Part shown: in pieces, positions 11,436 through 24,857 of the stretch
How the letters are laid out: each line of letters starts with the position of its first letter
How positions within the stretch are numbered: position 1 is the stretch's first letter
DNA from: Alviniconcha marisindica
Lineage: Eukaryota; Mollusca; Gastropoda; Provannidae
Assembly (NCBI GenBank): GCA_018857735.1
Contig: JABMCL010000882.1
Coordinates: 537,001-601,000, forward strand
Length of the DNA stretch: 64,000 nt
Reading direction: 5' to 3'
The notes under the pieces: model-generated
Database searches by the model: none
What the model saw: only the letters and a program-made list of their open reading frames with translations
Told to the model about the DNA's origin: nothing
Made by a program: the position numbers and the translations under genes

Positions 11436-13139
11436 AGTAAACTACAGTCACAGTGCACACCAAGGACGATTACAGTTACATCATCATTTTTTGTGTTGTA
11501 CTGCATCATACTCGCAGTTAGTATTTATTTCTGAGCAGCGTGAGCTCAGACCTGTTTCCGTTATTGGCACAGAGCTATGATTCATGAGTATTCGTTTTGT
11601 TTGTTTCTACAAAGAACAAAATATTCCTTTCAGCAAAAGAGAAGGCACTCCTGCATTACAATACACTTCCATCAGTGAAATGCAAGGGGTGAAAGATATT
11701 GCTTCCAGAAAAACTGTAATGTATTTTTTAGTTTTATAAAAAACAAATTCATGGTCAGCATTTGTTTTCAGTGTACTTAGCACATGTAACCACTTTTTGA
11801 ATATTAGCATAATATTTTTCTCCTAAAAGCGCTAGTGTCAGTTGTTATTGTGTGGTATATTTCCATGATTTGTCTTGCTCTCCAGATTTACTTGTGTGCT
11901 TTTCCGTTGTCTTTTTTTTTGGTTTCAGAGTGGAAATACTTGTGCCACTTTTTATAAATAATTGTAGATGTACTTCACTGCAAAGTATGTTTCTTTTTTC
12001 TTTTCTTTTTAAATTTTGCTCTTGTCTGCTGTTGTTTTGTTGTTGTTTTTTTGAACCTCAAGAGATGTAAATATGTAAGTTACGCTTATCATAAAGTAGG
12101 TTTGTCACAAATCACAAGTTTTTTGTTTTTTAAATCACACAAAAATTTGATTATGAAAGAATGTTTTCAAGTACAAATTTGTTGAAATGTTGACTGTATT
12201 ATTTGTATAATCTTTTAATTAATAAATAAAAAATTGGGGTGGGGGGGGAGGGGGGGGGGGGTAAACTACATCTGTGATGATCAGTACCTGAGAAAAGTTG
12301 GACATTGTTTTTTTTTCTTTCTGAGACATCAAATTATATGAGTGAGATCATTTTAGCATAATGGTCATCTCCATTGGGCTCAGTCCATCCATGCCAGTTT
12401 CAGTGAACTGTTCGGTGTTTACAGGACTATTGAAAAGATGAAACTGAGAGTGGTATCTTTGCAACTCTCAGCTTTCTTTAGAAGCTGAGAAAAAAATCAA
12501 GAAACCAAGGGAGTTAATCAGTGCTTAAAGGACATCACTTGAACATTACAACAACCCAAATTGCCCACAGTAACTCACCTGGCATGCAAGTAAAAACAAA
12601 GCAAATAAACCCTGCCAAAGGTACGCTTTGTCTAGGGTCTTTACACACAAACGCACTTAAGCAAATAGTAAAATGCTTTTCATTGCTGCCCGTCTTAATC
12701 CAGGAACCATTCTGAAAGAGGAGAGTAAAAAAGTGTTTTTACTGTTCACAAATGTGATTTCAACCATACTGAAGGTTATTAGAAATAATCGTTATTTTCC
12801 AAAAACTGTGTGCCCCCATTCACATTAGTATAATGGCTATCGTTGTCTGTACACACATGCAAAAAAAACAAAAAAAAACGCGAAACAAATGTATGACATG
12901 GTGATCATAGACCAACCATTTGTTGTTGGTATTGTTTTCCTCAGCCCTTTGAATGGTGTTGCATATTTTGAGTATTTCCTAGTGTGTTGATCATGTAATA
13001 ATGGTTCCTATGCTAAAACAGTATGTGTATTGTTGTGTAGTTGACTGTTCGCAGTAAAGTGGTTAAAATTTGGTATTAAATGTGTATGTGCTTTACAGTT
13101 CTTGTTGTTAGTCTCTCTCTCTCTCTCTCTAAGTGCATC
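11436..13139 (+). other. non-coding, AT-rich
   Basis: I see no gene. It contains an AATAAATAAA motif near 12222, a G-rich tract at 12237-12262, and at 12505-12612 one copy of a dispersed repeat also present at 22915-23012. Confidence 0.6.
12505..12612 (+). repeat. dispersed repeat, copy 1 of 2
   Basis: The segment from AAGGGAGTTAATCAGTGCTT through ACTCACCTGGCATGCAAGTA is clearly similar to 22915-23012. No terminal repeats or coding remnant are recognised. Confidence 0.6.
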
Positions 13140-14190
13140 ATGCAATACATGTCTGTCTGCACTCATTACCTATGCCATGCCATCTGCACTCACCACCTAC
13201 CTATGCCGTACTGTACTGTATGCACTGTTATACCATCTGCACACCCCACCTATACCATGCCATCTGCTCTCCCCACCTGTCATGCTGTCTGCACTTCCCA
13301 TATGCCTGTGTCATGATTTCTACACTCCCTACCATGTCATTCTGTCTGCACTCCCCACCTACTTGTGTCATACCATCTGCACTCCCCACCTACTTGTGTC
13401 ATATCATCTGCACTCCCCACCTACTTATGTCATACATTCTGCACCCGCCATCTAATGCTGTCTACACCCCCCACCTACCTATGCTATACCCTCTCTACAC
13501 CCCCCACCTACCTATGCCATACCCTCTCTACACCCCCCACCTACCTATGCCATACCCTATCTACACCCCCCTCCCCCCCACCTACCTATGCCATACCCTA
13601 TCTTTACCCCCCTCACCTACCTATGCCATACCCTATATACACCCCCACCTACCTATGCCATACCCTATCTACACCCCCACCTACCTATGCCATACCCTCT
13701 CTACACCACCACCACCCACCTACCTATGCCATACCCAATCTACACCCCACCTACCTTTGCCATACCCTGTCTACACCCCCACCTACCTATGCCATACCCT
13801 ATCTACACCCCCACCTACCTATGCCATACCCTATCTGCACCCCACCTACCTATGCCATACCCTATCTACACCCCCACCTACCTATGCCATACCATATCTA
13901 CACCCCACCTACCTATGCCATACCCTATCTACACCCCCACCTACCTATGCCATACCCTATCTATGCCCCCGCCTACCTATGGCATACTGTCTACACTCCC
14001 CACCTACCTATGTCATACCCTATCTACACCCCCACCTACCTATGCCATACCCTATCTACACCCCATGCCTACCTATGCCATACCCTATCTACACCCCCAC
14101 CTACCTATGCCATACCCTACCTACACCCCCCGCCTACCTATGCCATACCCTGTCTACACCCCCTGCCTACCTATGCCATGCCCTATCGTG
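13140..14190 (+). repeat. minisatellite of about 32-bp units
   Basis: About 30 copies of a unit containing CACCTACCTATGCCATACCC and TATCTACACCC are present. The 5' third is degenerate and the 3' two thirds are highly uniform. Because the unit lacks stops in several frames, long Thr/Tyr/Leu/Cys/His/Pro frames of 244-415 residues appear; these are not credible proteins. Confidence 0.95.
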
Positions 14191-14324
14191 GGGGGACAGG
14201 TAACATTCTCTTCAAAATTTGTGGTTTATGCGCACGAGTCTGCCCCTCAAGCTGCAAACACTGGAACAGCAAACACCCACCCACTCTGCTGCCCATTTTT
14301 AATGCAGAAATTATTTGGATAGTT

Positions 14325-15140
14325 AAGGCAGAGGTTTCCATCTTCTTCCCACTTAAGGCAGAGGTTTCCGTCTTCCCACTTAAGGTGGAGGTTTCCATCT
14401 TCTTCCCACTTAAGGCAGAGGTTTCCGTCTTCCCACTTAGGCAGAGGTTTCCGTCTTCCCACTTAAGGTGGAGGTTTCCATCTTCTTCCCACTTAAGGCA
14501 GAGGTTTTTGTCTTCCCACTTAAGGCAGAGGTTTCCGTCATCCCACTTAAGGCAGAGGCTTCCGTCTTCCCACTTAAGGCAGAGGCTTCAGTCTTCTCCC
14601 CACTTAAGGTAGAGGCTTCCATCTTCCCATTTAAAGCAGAGGTTTCAGTCTTCCCACTTAATGCAGAGGTTTCAGTCTTCTTCCCACTTAAAGTGGAGGT
14701 TTCAGTCTCCTTCTCACTTAAGGCAGAGGTTTCTGTCTTCCCACTTATTGCAGAGGTTTCAGTCTCCTTCCCACTTAAGGCAAAGGTTTCTGTCTTCCCA
14801 CTTAAGGCCAAGGTTTCAGTCTCCTTCCAACTTACGGCAGAGGTTTCAGTCTCCTTCCCACTTAAGGCAGAGGTTTCCATCTTCCCGCTTACGGCAGAGG
14901 TTTCAGTCTCCTTCCCACTTAAGGCAGAGGCTTTCATCTTCCCAATTACGGCAGAGGTTTCTGTCTTCCCACTTACGGCAGAGGCTTCTGTCTTCCCACT
15001 TACAGCAGAGGTTTCCGTCTTCCCACTTAAGGCAGAGGTTTAAGTCTTCTCCCCACTGACGGCAGGTTACTGTCTTCTCACTTAAGGCAGAGGTTTAAGT
15101 CTTCTTCCCACTTAAGCAGAGGTTTCTGTCTTCCCACTTT
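14325..15140 (+). repeat. minisatellite of 27/30-bp units
   Basis: About 28 copies of CTTCCCACTTAAGGCAGAGG plus TTTCCGT, with a 3-bp insertion variant (TCTTC), are present. It begins 135 bp after the preceding array ends. It is open in frames on both strands, with no homology. Confidence 0.95.
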
Positions 15141-17163
15141 CTGTCGATAGGCCTCTGAGACAATTTGGCGTTGAAGCAGTCAACTAAAGAGAAAATAACC
15201 CTGCATGCACTAGAAATGTTGAAGTTGTACACTATACAGAAGATTTTCCCCTTTTTCTACTGGGTCAATGCGAGTGTGTGTACATGCGCATGTGTTTTAG
15301 AGCGAGAAACAGAGCATCTTTGCTGACATCAAAACACATACACCATCATTTCAGTGATTAGATGAAATTTTTAATCAATCTGAATGTACAGGGTGACAAT
15401 GAGTGGAGATACAAAAATCACGCATGAATATTCATCACTAATTAATGTTTTTGTTTGTTTTTTCTTCAACACCAGCAGCCACAGAAGGTTGTGTAGGAAA
15501 CATTACTATGGTTACAGTGCTCATTATTCCAAGAAACTGTCCATACTCAAAGACTAAACAGTCAACATTATACATTGTACACCTTAAATCTAACTACTTA
15601 CTGGGGGTGGAAGAAGAAGAAATGAGATGACTGCAAAACAGCTCATTCATTCAATGTAACTTTCAGACAGATTCCATGGTGCTTTTTTTTTCTTTTTTTT
15701 GGGTGTGTGTTTTTCCTCTCGAGATTCCTGTGGTCTGCTATCTTATATAAAAATCTGTCAATGTTTTCACAGTGCATGCACACACCTCATCAGTACAAGA
15801 GCAATTAAGCTCAGACAACTCACATTCAGTGCCCCCCTACAGGTCAGTCACGCAAAGTATATTGTGCATGATCTCTTTAGCAACATACCTATACTGAACA
15901 ACAACTCAAGTAAGAAGGAAAAGAACACCCCACAATTTGCAGTTTGTTTTGGTCACACCCATGACCTTAAAACGATCAAGGTCATCCAACTTGGTGTAAA
16001 CCAGTAGACAACACTACCTGGTAAAAGGCTAATACTAGAGTTTTGTCAATAGACAATGCTATCTGGGGGAAAAGCTAATACTACAGTTGTCAAATCAATT
16101 TTTTTTCCCCCATGAAAACATGCCAAAGTAAAGAAAGAAACCCTAAAACTTTTTTTTTTAAACAAAAAACTGGTATATTCATGATCAAGTTGATATAATT
16201 ATTAACCAAAGTTTCAACTTGAACAAGAACATTCAACTTTCAGTTAAAACTTCCATACTGCTGTGAGTATGACCTTGAAATCTGGTCAAGTTCAGTGACA
16301 GTGGTACAGACAGGTAAAGCTCAGAGACGACCATGCCGAGTTTGACATTTATCACAGCTATGGTGTCTGAGAAAATTGCAACATTACAGACACCCAATCG
16401 ACTGGCCAGCCAGCTGGCCCAACACTGATCATTACATAGACTCGCATTTTTTCTCTCCTTTCTAGCCAGTTAAACAACACCGTCACAAGTTTGTTGAAGA
16501 TGGCTTTTGGAATTCAAGGGTTAGCAACTTTTTTTGTGACGTCAAGCTGGATACGATCATGACTAAATCTGGAACATTCTTCATTTTGCCACAGCGTAGC
16601 ACTGCTAGTCTCAGTCAACCAGACTCTCACCTGCGGGACTTGGTGAGTGAGACTCGGTGCCCACGGAGATGTAGGCAGTGAGTGCTGACTTGGGACAGAA
16701 AAGGAATCAAATCACAGCCTTACTGAGTTCAACTGTAGCAGCTTTGAACAAGGCAGACCTGTGTTGCAAGTATTGTAGAGATTGGGCCACTGCTTTCTGA
16801 GATATCGCTTGCACGAAACATACACACGCTCACACACCCTCACCCACACCAATGTCGCTTCTGTAAAATGTTAGCAGGTTGGCAGAACAAATACACTGAT
16901 CAAATTCTCAAATCGCTAAATCTACAAAGCTAACCGGCCAAACTATACATTAGACCCGGTAGGGTCACCAGCGGCTGGGCCGGCCCAGCTTCAAATGGCT
17001 AGGTCATGTAGCCGCCCATAACCATTCTGGTGGGGCAGTCCTAACGGCTGAACCATGAAAGCTGCCCAATACAGGTCAGTCAGGGTGGTTATCCACAAGA
17101 CTTGATTAACCATGCCATCTAAGAACCGGACCATATACGCTATCCACTCAAATAAGAATATAA

Positions 17164-17262
17164 AAAGGGTAGGATAGCTCAGTTGCTAGAGCGTTGGCTC
17201 AAAAAGCCAGGCACAATACTGACACCACCGGCAGTTACCTGGTTTCAATTCCTGGACCAATG
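17164..17262 (+). mobile_element. tRNA-like SINE head or tRNA pseudogene
   Basis: GGATAGCTCAGTTGCTAGAG matches a Pol III A box and GGTTTCAATTCC a B box, with tRNA-like spacing. The anticodon loop does not have the conserved T33, and extra bases separate the arms, so this is not a working tRNA. Confidence 0.6.
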
Positions 17263-17469
17263 CAACAAGGGACATTCCTGCCAGTCAACTTTTGGTGCAG
17301 ACTCTTTTACAGTGTTCATACAGCCCACATGAGCAATTGCATGCATCAACATCTGTGCACACATTAAAAATCCAAAATACTGGCATCCATACCACTGTCT
17401 GACACATGAAAATACTGTACACACACACACACACACAAACAACAACAAAATGAATACCAATGGCTAGTC

Positions 17470-17790
17470 CAACAGAGCTATCCAATACTGACACTCCCGT
17501 AACCAAGCTACCTAATACAAACATAACTGGACCCCCAGTGCTATCCATTCCAACAGGGATGAACTGCCCTCCATGACTAGTCCAGCCAAGCCACTGAAAT
17601 GACTTGACCAGTGACCCTGCCCAATAACTTGTCCAGTTAAACTATCCGAACAACTGGACCAAGAAAGCTATCCAATGTCGATGCTACCACAACCACGATA
17701 TCTAACACCAAGACCAGCAACGCTACCCAGTAACTGCTCCAGTGAAACTGTCCAAATGACTGGCCCAACCAATCTGCTCAATGCCTGCAA
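17470..17790 (+). repeat. very degenerate tandem repeat
   Basis: Recurring CTGGACCA/CTAGTCCA and CTATCCAAT motifs at 40-60 bp spacing suggest an old tandem array. The pattern also extends weakly into 16930-17160. Confidence 0.4.
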
Positions 17791-18544
17791 ACATCTTGTG
17801 AAACAGTTCTGATTCTTCTCATTTTCAGGGTAGAAGCCTTTGCCGCAGCAGTAGACTGAAGTTCCCCCGTCAACAAATAAATGCACTTCTGGAAACATTC
17901 ATGTTGCGCACGCATGCCAACAGTGGAATGAGGGATGGCAAAAGAACAGGTGCACCTATGAGTCTGAAAACTGTGGCTTGCACGTTAGACGGTTTCTAAC
18001 TGTGGTCTTCAGATGCGTTTCCTTCGTTTCTACTTTAAATTATGTGCCAGCATTACAAGGCTCCGAACACACGCACACGCACACACACACTGGAGCTTAA
18101 ATCAACTTATGCTGATTAATTCTTGCTAAAACAGCCACAGCTGCTTAAAGTCATGCACTCTACCTACAGATCCTCTATCATTAGCACAGTTAACTTCCTC
18201 TCAAACAAGCAACCGCCTCTAGCACAGAAGTCTAAGTGTGAGAGACGACACACTGAACATCAGCCTTTCCAAAAAGAAAAGAAAATGTCTATGATAGAGG
18301 TGTGTTTTTTAAGCCAAAGCAAAAAAGTCAGCCAAGCAGTGGAATGGGAGGGGACCCAAGCTTTCAAAAGTCGGCGTGTTAATGAGAAATATAAGGTCAG
18401 GAAAGCAGGCTGGCAGTTGATGCTTGGTGTGTGGAATTGGGTTTGCCTGCATCAACACAATCTTGACACTGGCGTCACGCTGGGCAGAGAGCAGCACCCT
18501 GTGTGAGCATGGGTCCACGCTAATGCCAGCAAATTTCATAAATT

Positions 18545-19135
18545 CCTTCCCCCAGTCCAAATTACTTCATCAGGGTTCTAGTCCTGGACGATGCCAACAA
18601 ATTGACCGCAGATAAACTGCCTTCAATCTCACACTCCCACAAAGGGACGGCGAGTTCCCAACATCATCACGAATCAACACCGAAGCCAGCACCCCCCACA
18701 GTTCATTCCACCGGTCCACGTTATTTCATCAAGGTTCTAGTCCAACAAATCAACTGCAAATAAGATCCAAACACATCAAATCTTCAAAAGAATGCTCATT
18801 TATTTTGTCACTTGATGAAGGGGATTACCCCGAAAATGCGCAGATTATGTGTCATATGTCATAACAAATAAGCATTCTTTTGAATATTTTATGTGTTTAG
18901 ATCTTGTTTTAGAACGCTAGCAGTCATTCAAGTTTCAGGTGGTTGGTTTTCAACTGCAAATAAACAGCCTTGAGTTCATTCCCACAGTGGGAGGGAGAGT
19001 GCCCTGGATCCTCATGCTTCAACACAGAAGCCTGAAACACAATTCCTTCTACTAGTCCACATTAAGGTTCTCTTCCTGGAAGATGCCAACAAAACAATCG
19101 CCAATAAAATGCCTCAAATCCCACACTGATGTCCT
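18545..19135 (+). repeat. old triplication of a segment, interrupted by a MITE
   Basis: Three spaced blocks share AGGGTTCTAGTCCTGGACGA-type sequence, CCAACAAATTGACCGCAGAT and AAACTGCCTTCAATC, at about 18565-18630, 18715-18765 plus 18945-18975, and 19045-19125. The second block is split by the palindromic element at 18765-18903. Confidence 0.5.
18765..18903. mobile_element. palindromic MITE-like element
   Basis: The ends are inverted repeats of about 41 bp. The left arm GATCCAAACACATCAAATCT and onward pairs with the right arm ending TTTTATGTGTTTAGATC. The centre contains TTGATGAAGGGGATTACCCC followed by GAAA, which resembles a damaged hammerhead ribozyme core. No transposase is present. Confidence 0.7.
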
Positions 19136-20039
19136 GGCTACATTGTGCAAACACAGAGACTGCTCTAGACTATCTAAAAAAAATACATTTCATCTTTAAA
19201 TGGCAGGCAAAACAGAACTGAAGAACAAACATGTTCTGAACATTCGGTCAGGCCAACAACATAGCAAAACAAAGCAACTAATTTAACATTCTCATTTAAA
19301 TAAACCGTTGCATTTCAAGTCACGAAACAAAAATCAGTGTGAAGTCAGCATGCTTTCACATACAATTAAGATCTGCCATTGTCAGTGATTTTTTTCTCTC
19401 TTAATTTGTTTGCAAAGCGCAAGAACTGAGGCAAGAAACACATTAGCCGGCATCAGAACAGCACACAGATGCGATCAGTATTCTCTCAGTCTTGCTCAGT
19501 GAAGCTGGTTCCTTCCCTTACAGATGCTAGTCACCTACCTGTCATATTCTCATACTGCTGTAGCCAATTAGGTACTGGATTTTAACGTCCCGTCAACTAA
19601 AACAGGGTCACCTCATGACAAAGCCACCATGCCTAAACATTGTTACATTCATGTACAGGTACATCACTGGGGTACATTCTTCTTAAACAGGACTTATTCC
19701 TGCCAACGGTGGGCAAAAAACAATCAAAAGAGGGTCCAGGCAGGGACTGCTGTACGGATACTGAAAAGTGCCCCCCCCCTAAAATTTTGATCTGAATATT
19801 ATATAGCACCAAAACAGGTGAAAAGCTGTTGCTTTTTTCTACATTTTGTCATCCTCTGAGTGTGCATGTGTTCAAGGCACACTCTTTAAAACAATTTTAT
19901 TCCGCTTGAACATAAAAAAAACCCAACAACTTCCTAACAAATTTACCTATGAACAAACATTGTTTGAGTTAGGAATGAAACGTTTCCAGTTGCTGCACAC
20001 CATAGACCATTAGTGTCATGCCTACTTTGTCTTGGCACA

Positions 20040-20945
20040 GCAACTGTGCACTGTTTGCCATAACAGCAACTGCGCATTGTTTGCCATAACAGCAGCCAAC
20101 AGTACACTGCCGTAACAGCACCCAACAGTACACTGCCAAAGCCTGACAGCAACCAACAGTAAGTACACTGTCCCAAAAGCACATTGCTAATGCCTGACAG
20201 CAACAATGCACTGCCATAAAAGCACCCAGCAGTACACTGCCAATGCCTGACAGTGTCATGACAGCAGCCAACAGTACACCGCCAATGCCTGACAGTGTCA
20301 TGACAGCAGCCATAAGTACACTGCCAATGCCTGACAGTGTCATGACAGCACCCAACAGTACACTATCCAACCATACACTGTCAATGCTGCTAGCCAACAG
20401 TATACTGCCAATGCCCAACATGACAGTACTGGGTAGCCAACAGTACACTGCCAATGCAACATGACAGTACTTAGTAGCCAACAGTACACTGCCAATGCAA
20501 CATGACAGTACTGAGTAGCCAACAGTACACTGCTAATGCCCGACAAGACAGTACTGAATAGCCAACAGTACACTGCCAATGCCTGTCATGACAGTAATGA
20601 GTAGCCAACTGAGTAGCCAACAGCACACTGCCAATGCCTGACATGACTGTAGTGAGTAGCCAACAGCACACTGCCAATGCCTGACATGACTGTAGTGAAG
20701 TAGCCAAACTGGGGGTAGCCAACAGCACACTGCCAATGCCTGACATGACTGTAGGAGTAGCCAACAGCACACTGCCAATGCCTGACATGACTGTAGGGAG
20801 TAGCCAACAGCACACTGCCAATGCCTGACATGACTGTAGTGAGTAGCCAACAGCACACTGCCAATGCCTGACATGACTGTAGTGAGCAGCCAACAGCACA
20901 CTGCCAATGCCTGACATGACTGTAGTGAGTAGCCAACAGCACACT
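20040..20945 (+). repeat. minisatellite of about 43-bp units
   Basis: About 20 copies of a unit built from AGTAGCCAACAGCACACTGC and CAATGCCTGACATGACTGTAG are present. The copies from 20590 on are nearly identical and the earlier ones diverged. Large minus-strand Cys/Trp/Leu frames here are artefacts. Confidence 0.93.
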
Positions 20946-21824
20946 GTCTACGCCACACCATTGTGCTTGGTGTCAGCAAGGAACCAAGGGAAACTGGCTG
21001 CATTAGTGTGTTCAGCTTCTTTGGTCAGCGACCTGAGAGAGCCATGGCCTCCCGCCACTACAACAGGCAGCCTTCCTACGACCTTTATGGGTGACTGGGC
21101 GTTAACTGTTAACAAAATCAATACACCACTGCTACAGCAAAAAAAAACCTGTTGCAGGCCAGTCTTTCTTCAACAGCGGGTGCACCATCATTCAAAGCAG
21201 CATGCCACTCTTTCCGCTCATTCTTGCAAAGCCCCTGTTACAAGTATGAGAGAGAGCAACTAAAACATGGCATCCCACATACCAGTGTGCAAGAGGAAAA
21301 CACAGACAATGGAGACTCACTGTCGTCTCTTGTGCCCGCAAATTTTCTACTTTGGAAATAAATTTCAAAAAGAAAAAGAAAAAGTATTCCTGGCTAAGCT
21401 GTATTGGAAAAAGTAAATCTATTTCTTTACCACATTTCACAATCAGTCCATCAGTCCTTCATAGGCAAACAGATTTTTTTTAAATTTTTTTTTAAACAAC
21501 AAGAAAACAAACTATGACACCAGTTCTGTGCTGTGAAAATTAAATACAATACAAATCAAAATTATGACCATGGTTGAGAATCAGGAATGCTCCTAATTTA
21601 GGAGTATGTATCACTTTAAGAGAACAAGCGTCTTCAGAATACGGAACAGGAAAGAACAAGGCTGGGGCAGAATGAAGAGGGAATCTTCAAAAAATAATGT
21701 AACCCATGACAATGAAGAGGGAATCTTCCAAAATAATGCAACGCGTATCCATGACAACGAATGCAACACCCTATGAGCCCCTCCCCTCTCCTTCCTTCGT
21801 CTTCAAAGACCTCTTTGGTAAACA

Positions 21825-22070
21825 ATCACATCCACACTCCGAGCATCACTTTCCAGCACCTTCCTCCAAACTCTGCCAGAACTGGTTACACCACTGAAGG
21901 GGCACTCTTTATCTCTGCGCAGCTGCCCACCGATGTGGTCAGCGTCCTCCAAGAGGTCTGGGTACTAGTAAAACTGTGGAAGCAACATGGTAGCACCCAA
22001 GCACGCACATAAACACAAGTTCATCCACCCAGGGTTAAAAAAACGTTTGTCTCGATTCAAACAATTTTTT
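21825..22070 (-). mobile_element. dispersed element fragment, copy 1 of 2
   Basis: This fragment is clearly similar to 46650-46885. On the minus strand both copies can be read as DKECPFSG followed by GRVWRKV. This copy has an in-frame 12-bp insertion between the two blocks and is shifted out of frame afterwards. The family is not recognised. Confidence 0.6.
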
Positions 22071-22914
22071 ATTTGTGCTGGCGTAAGCACTGTGGTGAGT
22101 TATGAAAGAAATGTCAGATATAATTTGAACTGTCTGTTACCAACCTGCTGCCATTTTCAGCGTCATTAAAAAAACGTTTTTCAAGACCTACGGCGTAATC
22201 AGCTATGGCAGTGGTTGGAGGAAAGATGTTGTAAACCAAAGCTTGGAGTTTCAATGACATCCTCTGTTTTAGGCAGGCTTCATGAAGGTCACACCATTCC
22301 AACACGTCTCAACAACAGACAAATCTCAAAATGAGCATGAGAAGCTGTCAGTCACGGCATCAAAAGTTCGGTCACAGTATCAGTGGGCGCACGACGTGCC
22401 AAGGCCATCTTGTGAGTGATAACATCTTGCAGAGATCTGGACCAACACGGGAACACAACAGCAACCCTGAGCACGTCAAAGTACTTGTACATCACACAGT
22501 CAGTCGAGTCCAACCTGTCCCCACAAAGAAGCCACATTTCCCCTGCTCTCTCTCTCTCTCTCTCTCATGGGGCTAATACACTAGCCATCTTGCCCTAGTA
22601 ACGTGTCTGACCCATACGGGTGCCCGACGATAGCATGTCAGCTGAGCTGAAAAAGGCTGAGTGCCACTGCCATACACAACCTCCTGTCACTCCACTTTGC
22701 AAAATTCTGAAGTTTCTTGTGCTTTCTGTCTAAAGATATTCACATGGGTTAGAAGTCTTCACCCAATATCTTCAGACATAAAACGCAACAACATTCACAA
22801 TTTTGCACCGAAGAAACTTGCTGTTGCATTTGCAGGTGGTGTTCAATGAACCGCGAGACAGTGGTACTAAGGGGAGAAAGAAAAAAAATCAACTGAGAGA
22901 AAGAAAAAAAAACT

Positions 22915-23012
22915 GACAAAGGAGTTAATTAGCACTTGAGCAACATCATTCAACCACAACAAAGACTCTCACCTATGGTAACTTTCACCTGGCACGCAAG
23001 TAAACACACAGT
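22915..23012 (+). repeat. dispersed repeat, copy 2 of 2
   Basis: This is the partner of 12505-12612. It shares AAAGGAGTTAATTAGCACTT and CTTTCACCTGGCACGCAAGT. Confidence 0.6.
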
Positions 23013-24721
23013 ACCCGACTTTATCCTTCGAAACTTCCCCCAACAAAGGTGATATTTGACACCCTCCAACTGGCAACAGTATGCATGTAGTGAGGATTGA
23101 AATAGAGCTTGTTCTATTTTCTTGGCCAATGCAGTGGACATCATTATGGTGCATTTGGTTGTGAAACAGCATCACCACTCTCACCCGGACAGGGAAGACG
23201 GCTAGTATATCTGCCCCTTAAGACAACCACCAGCTGTGAGAACCGGTGAGGTTTAACTTGACCCCTTTACTGTCACATCATTCCGCATAGGATCCTGTCA
23301 GCACAATGTTAAAGGGCTGTCAACGGCAACATTAAAGGGGTTAAAAGATAACCTCATTTAGATCACAAACACTTTTCACTGAACGTCTTCATGCACACAC
23401 ACAACAAGCAAGTGCTGCAATCTTTGTAGAACAGAAACAAGAGCTGGTATGGAGTTTGTGTTTTACACGCAATCCAACCCGATTAACAAGTGCACTGACA
23501 GAAAGAAGGAACACAGAAAAAGATGACATTTATAACAATCGCACAGAAACCAGGCTATTACTTCGTATTTGAGTGTTGTGCTAAAACCTCAAGGGGTAAA
23601 ACTATAAGGGGGTAAGTTTCAGTATTTTGTGGGGTACTGGAAAAAGATGCTGCCAGCATTAAACTCCAAGTGGTCAAATGTATTGCTAATAATGGAGCAG
23701 ACAATGAAAACCAAAGGGAGGCAAGCTTTGATAACAAGGGACATAAAGTGTCAAACAAGCTGCCCAATTCCTTTCAAATCCAGTGGTCTAAGATTAAAGT
23801 GGCTCTATGTGCATGTGTGTGTGTGTGTGTGTGTGTTTATGTGAATCATATGGAACAAAAGTCTTCTCATCTTAGGATTTCTTTTATTACATCTACTAAG
23901 GAACAAAAACCAAAAGTCCCCCCTACCACAAAACTCTGTTACAAATAAATAGGAAACTGAAGTCTACGAGTTCTGTAAAGCACAGAAGGATGAAACCACC
24001 TCACAGAATGGCACACAGGCCAGGTGCAACATCTGTTAATCTGTTGGGAAAGCTGACAAAGTCGTACAACCGTCAAAACAGTACACCTCAATCAGTACCT
24101 CAAAATGTAAGTTATAACAAGCAATGTTGTCAGTGTTACTGTCTTCTTATCAACAGCTGTGTACAACAGTTACAGCTTGGGTGTGTGTGTGTGTGTGGGT
24201 GGGAAAACATGTTGATTCGGCGAATGATGTAATCTTTAAAAAAAAAGAAGACCCGGATCAACAGCAATGTGCACGGCACGTTGATACAGAGCATACACCA
24301 ATACACTTGTACCCCAAACATGTGGTCTACAATTTTTAACAGTTGTTACCAAACTGATCACCACCATTCACATAAGCACAGGTAGTCCTCAATAAATACT
24401 CGTCAGCCCCAACCAATCAACTGTGCATGAACATGCATGACAAAACCAAGACTGTTAATCATCGTTTCTGTTGAGCATGAGGTTTCATCAGGACTGTTAG
24501 GCATGGAAATGCTACAGTGAAATGCAGAAAACAGAACCGCACTCTCTCAAACAATTATGACTTGCTTATTGACCTTCCCTCTGACATATTTGCTTTCCAT
24601 AACAGAACGACAACTTCACCTCGACTTCCACAGGCATTATGCACAACTCCAAATCAGCCATGTTTAAGCCCAATTGTCGCAAGCTGCACATCTTTTCCTT
24701 TGTTTCTTTCTTTGCTGTTGT

Positions 24722-24857
24722 TGGTGGTGGTGGTGGGGGGGGGGGGGGGGGGGAGGAGTGATGATGTGTTCGTTGGAGTTCAGTTTTTTTTTTTGTCTTT
24801 CTTTTAATGGGGGTGGTGGGGGGCTGGGAAGGGAGTGGGGGGGGGGGGGGGGGGGAA
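24722..24857 (+). repeat. G-rich tracts
   Basis: A GGT-repeat leads into about 20 consecutive G, followed by T-rich DNA and a second G tract of about 18. Both are quadruplex-capable and prone to sequencing error. Confidence 0.9.

Noticed and set aside
13133..14612. Overlapping open frames of 244-415 residues rich in Tyr/Leu/Cys/His/Pro
   Set aside because: They follow a tandem DNA repeat lacking stops in several frames at once; no conserved domain, no splice support, and other frames are equally open.
14437..15059. Repetitive ETSALSGKT-type frame (minus) and KAEVSVFPL-type frame (plus)
   Set aside because: Both strands of a 27-bp minisatellite are open; translation of the repeat, not a gene.
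17164..17262. Functional tRNA gene
   Set aside because: A and B boxes are present but the anticodon loop and arm spacing are wrong for a tRNA; called a SINE head or pseudogene.
10430..20945. Regularly spaced repeats that could suggest CRISPR arrays
   Set aside because: Units are contiguous without unique spacers, and the window is plainly eukaryotic with spliced genes.
20471..21003. Minus-strand frames with repeated ALAVCCWLL
   Set aside because: Product of the 43-bp minisatellite; phase changes between units wherever unit length varies.
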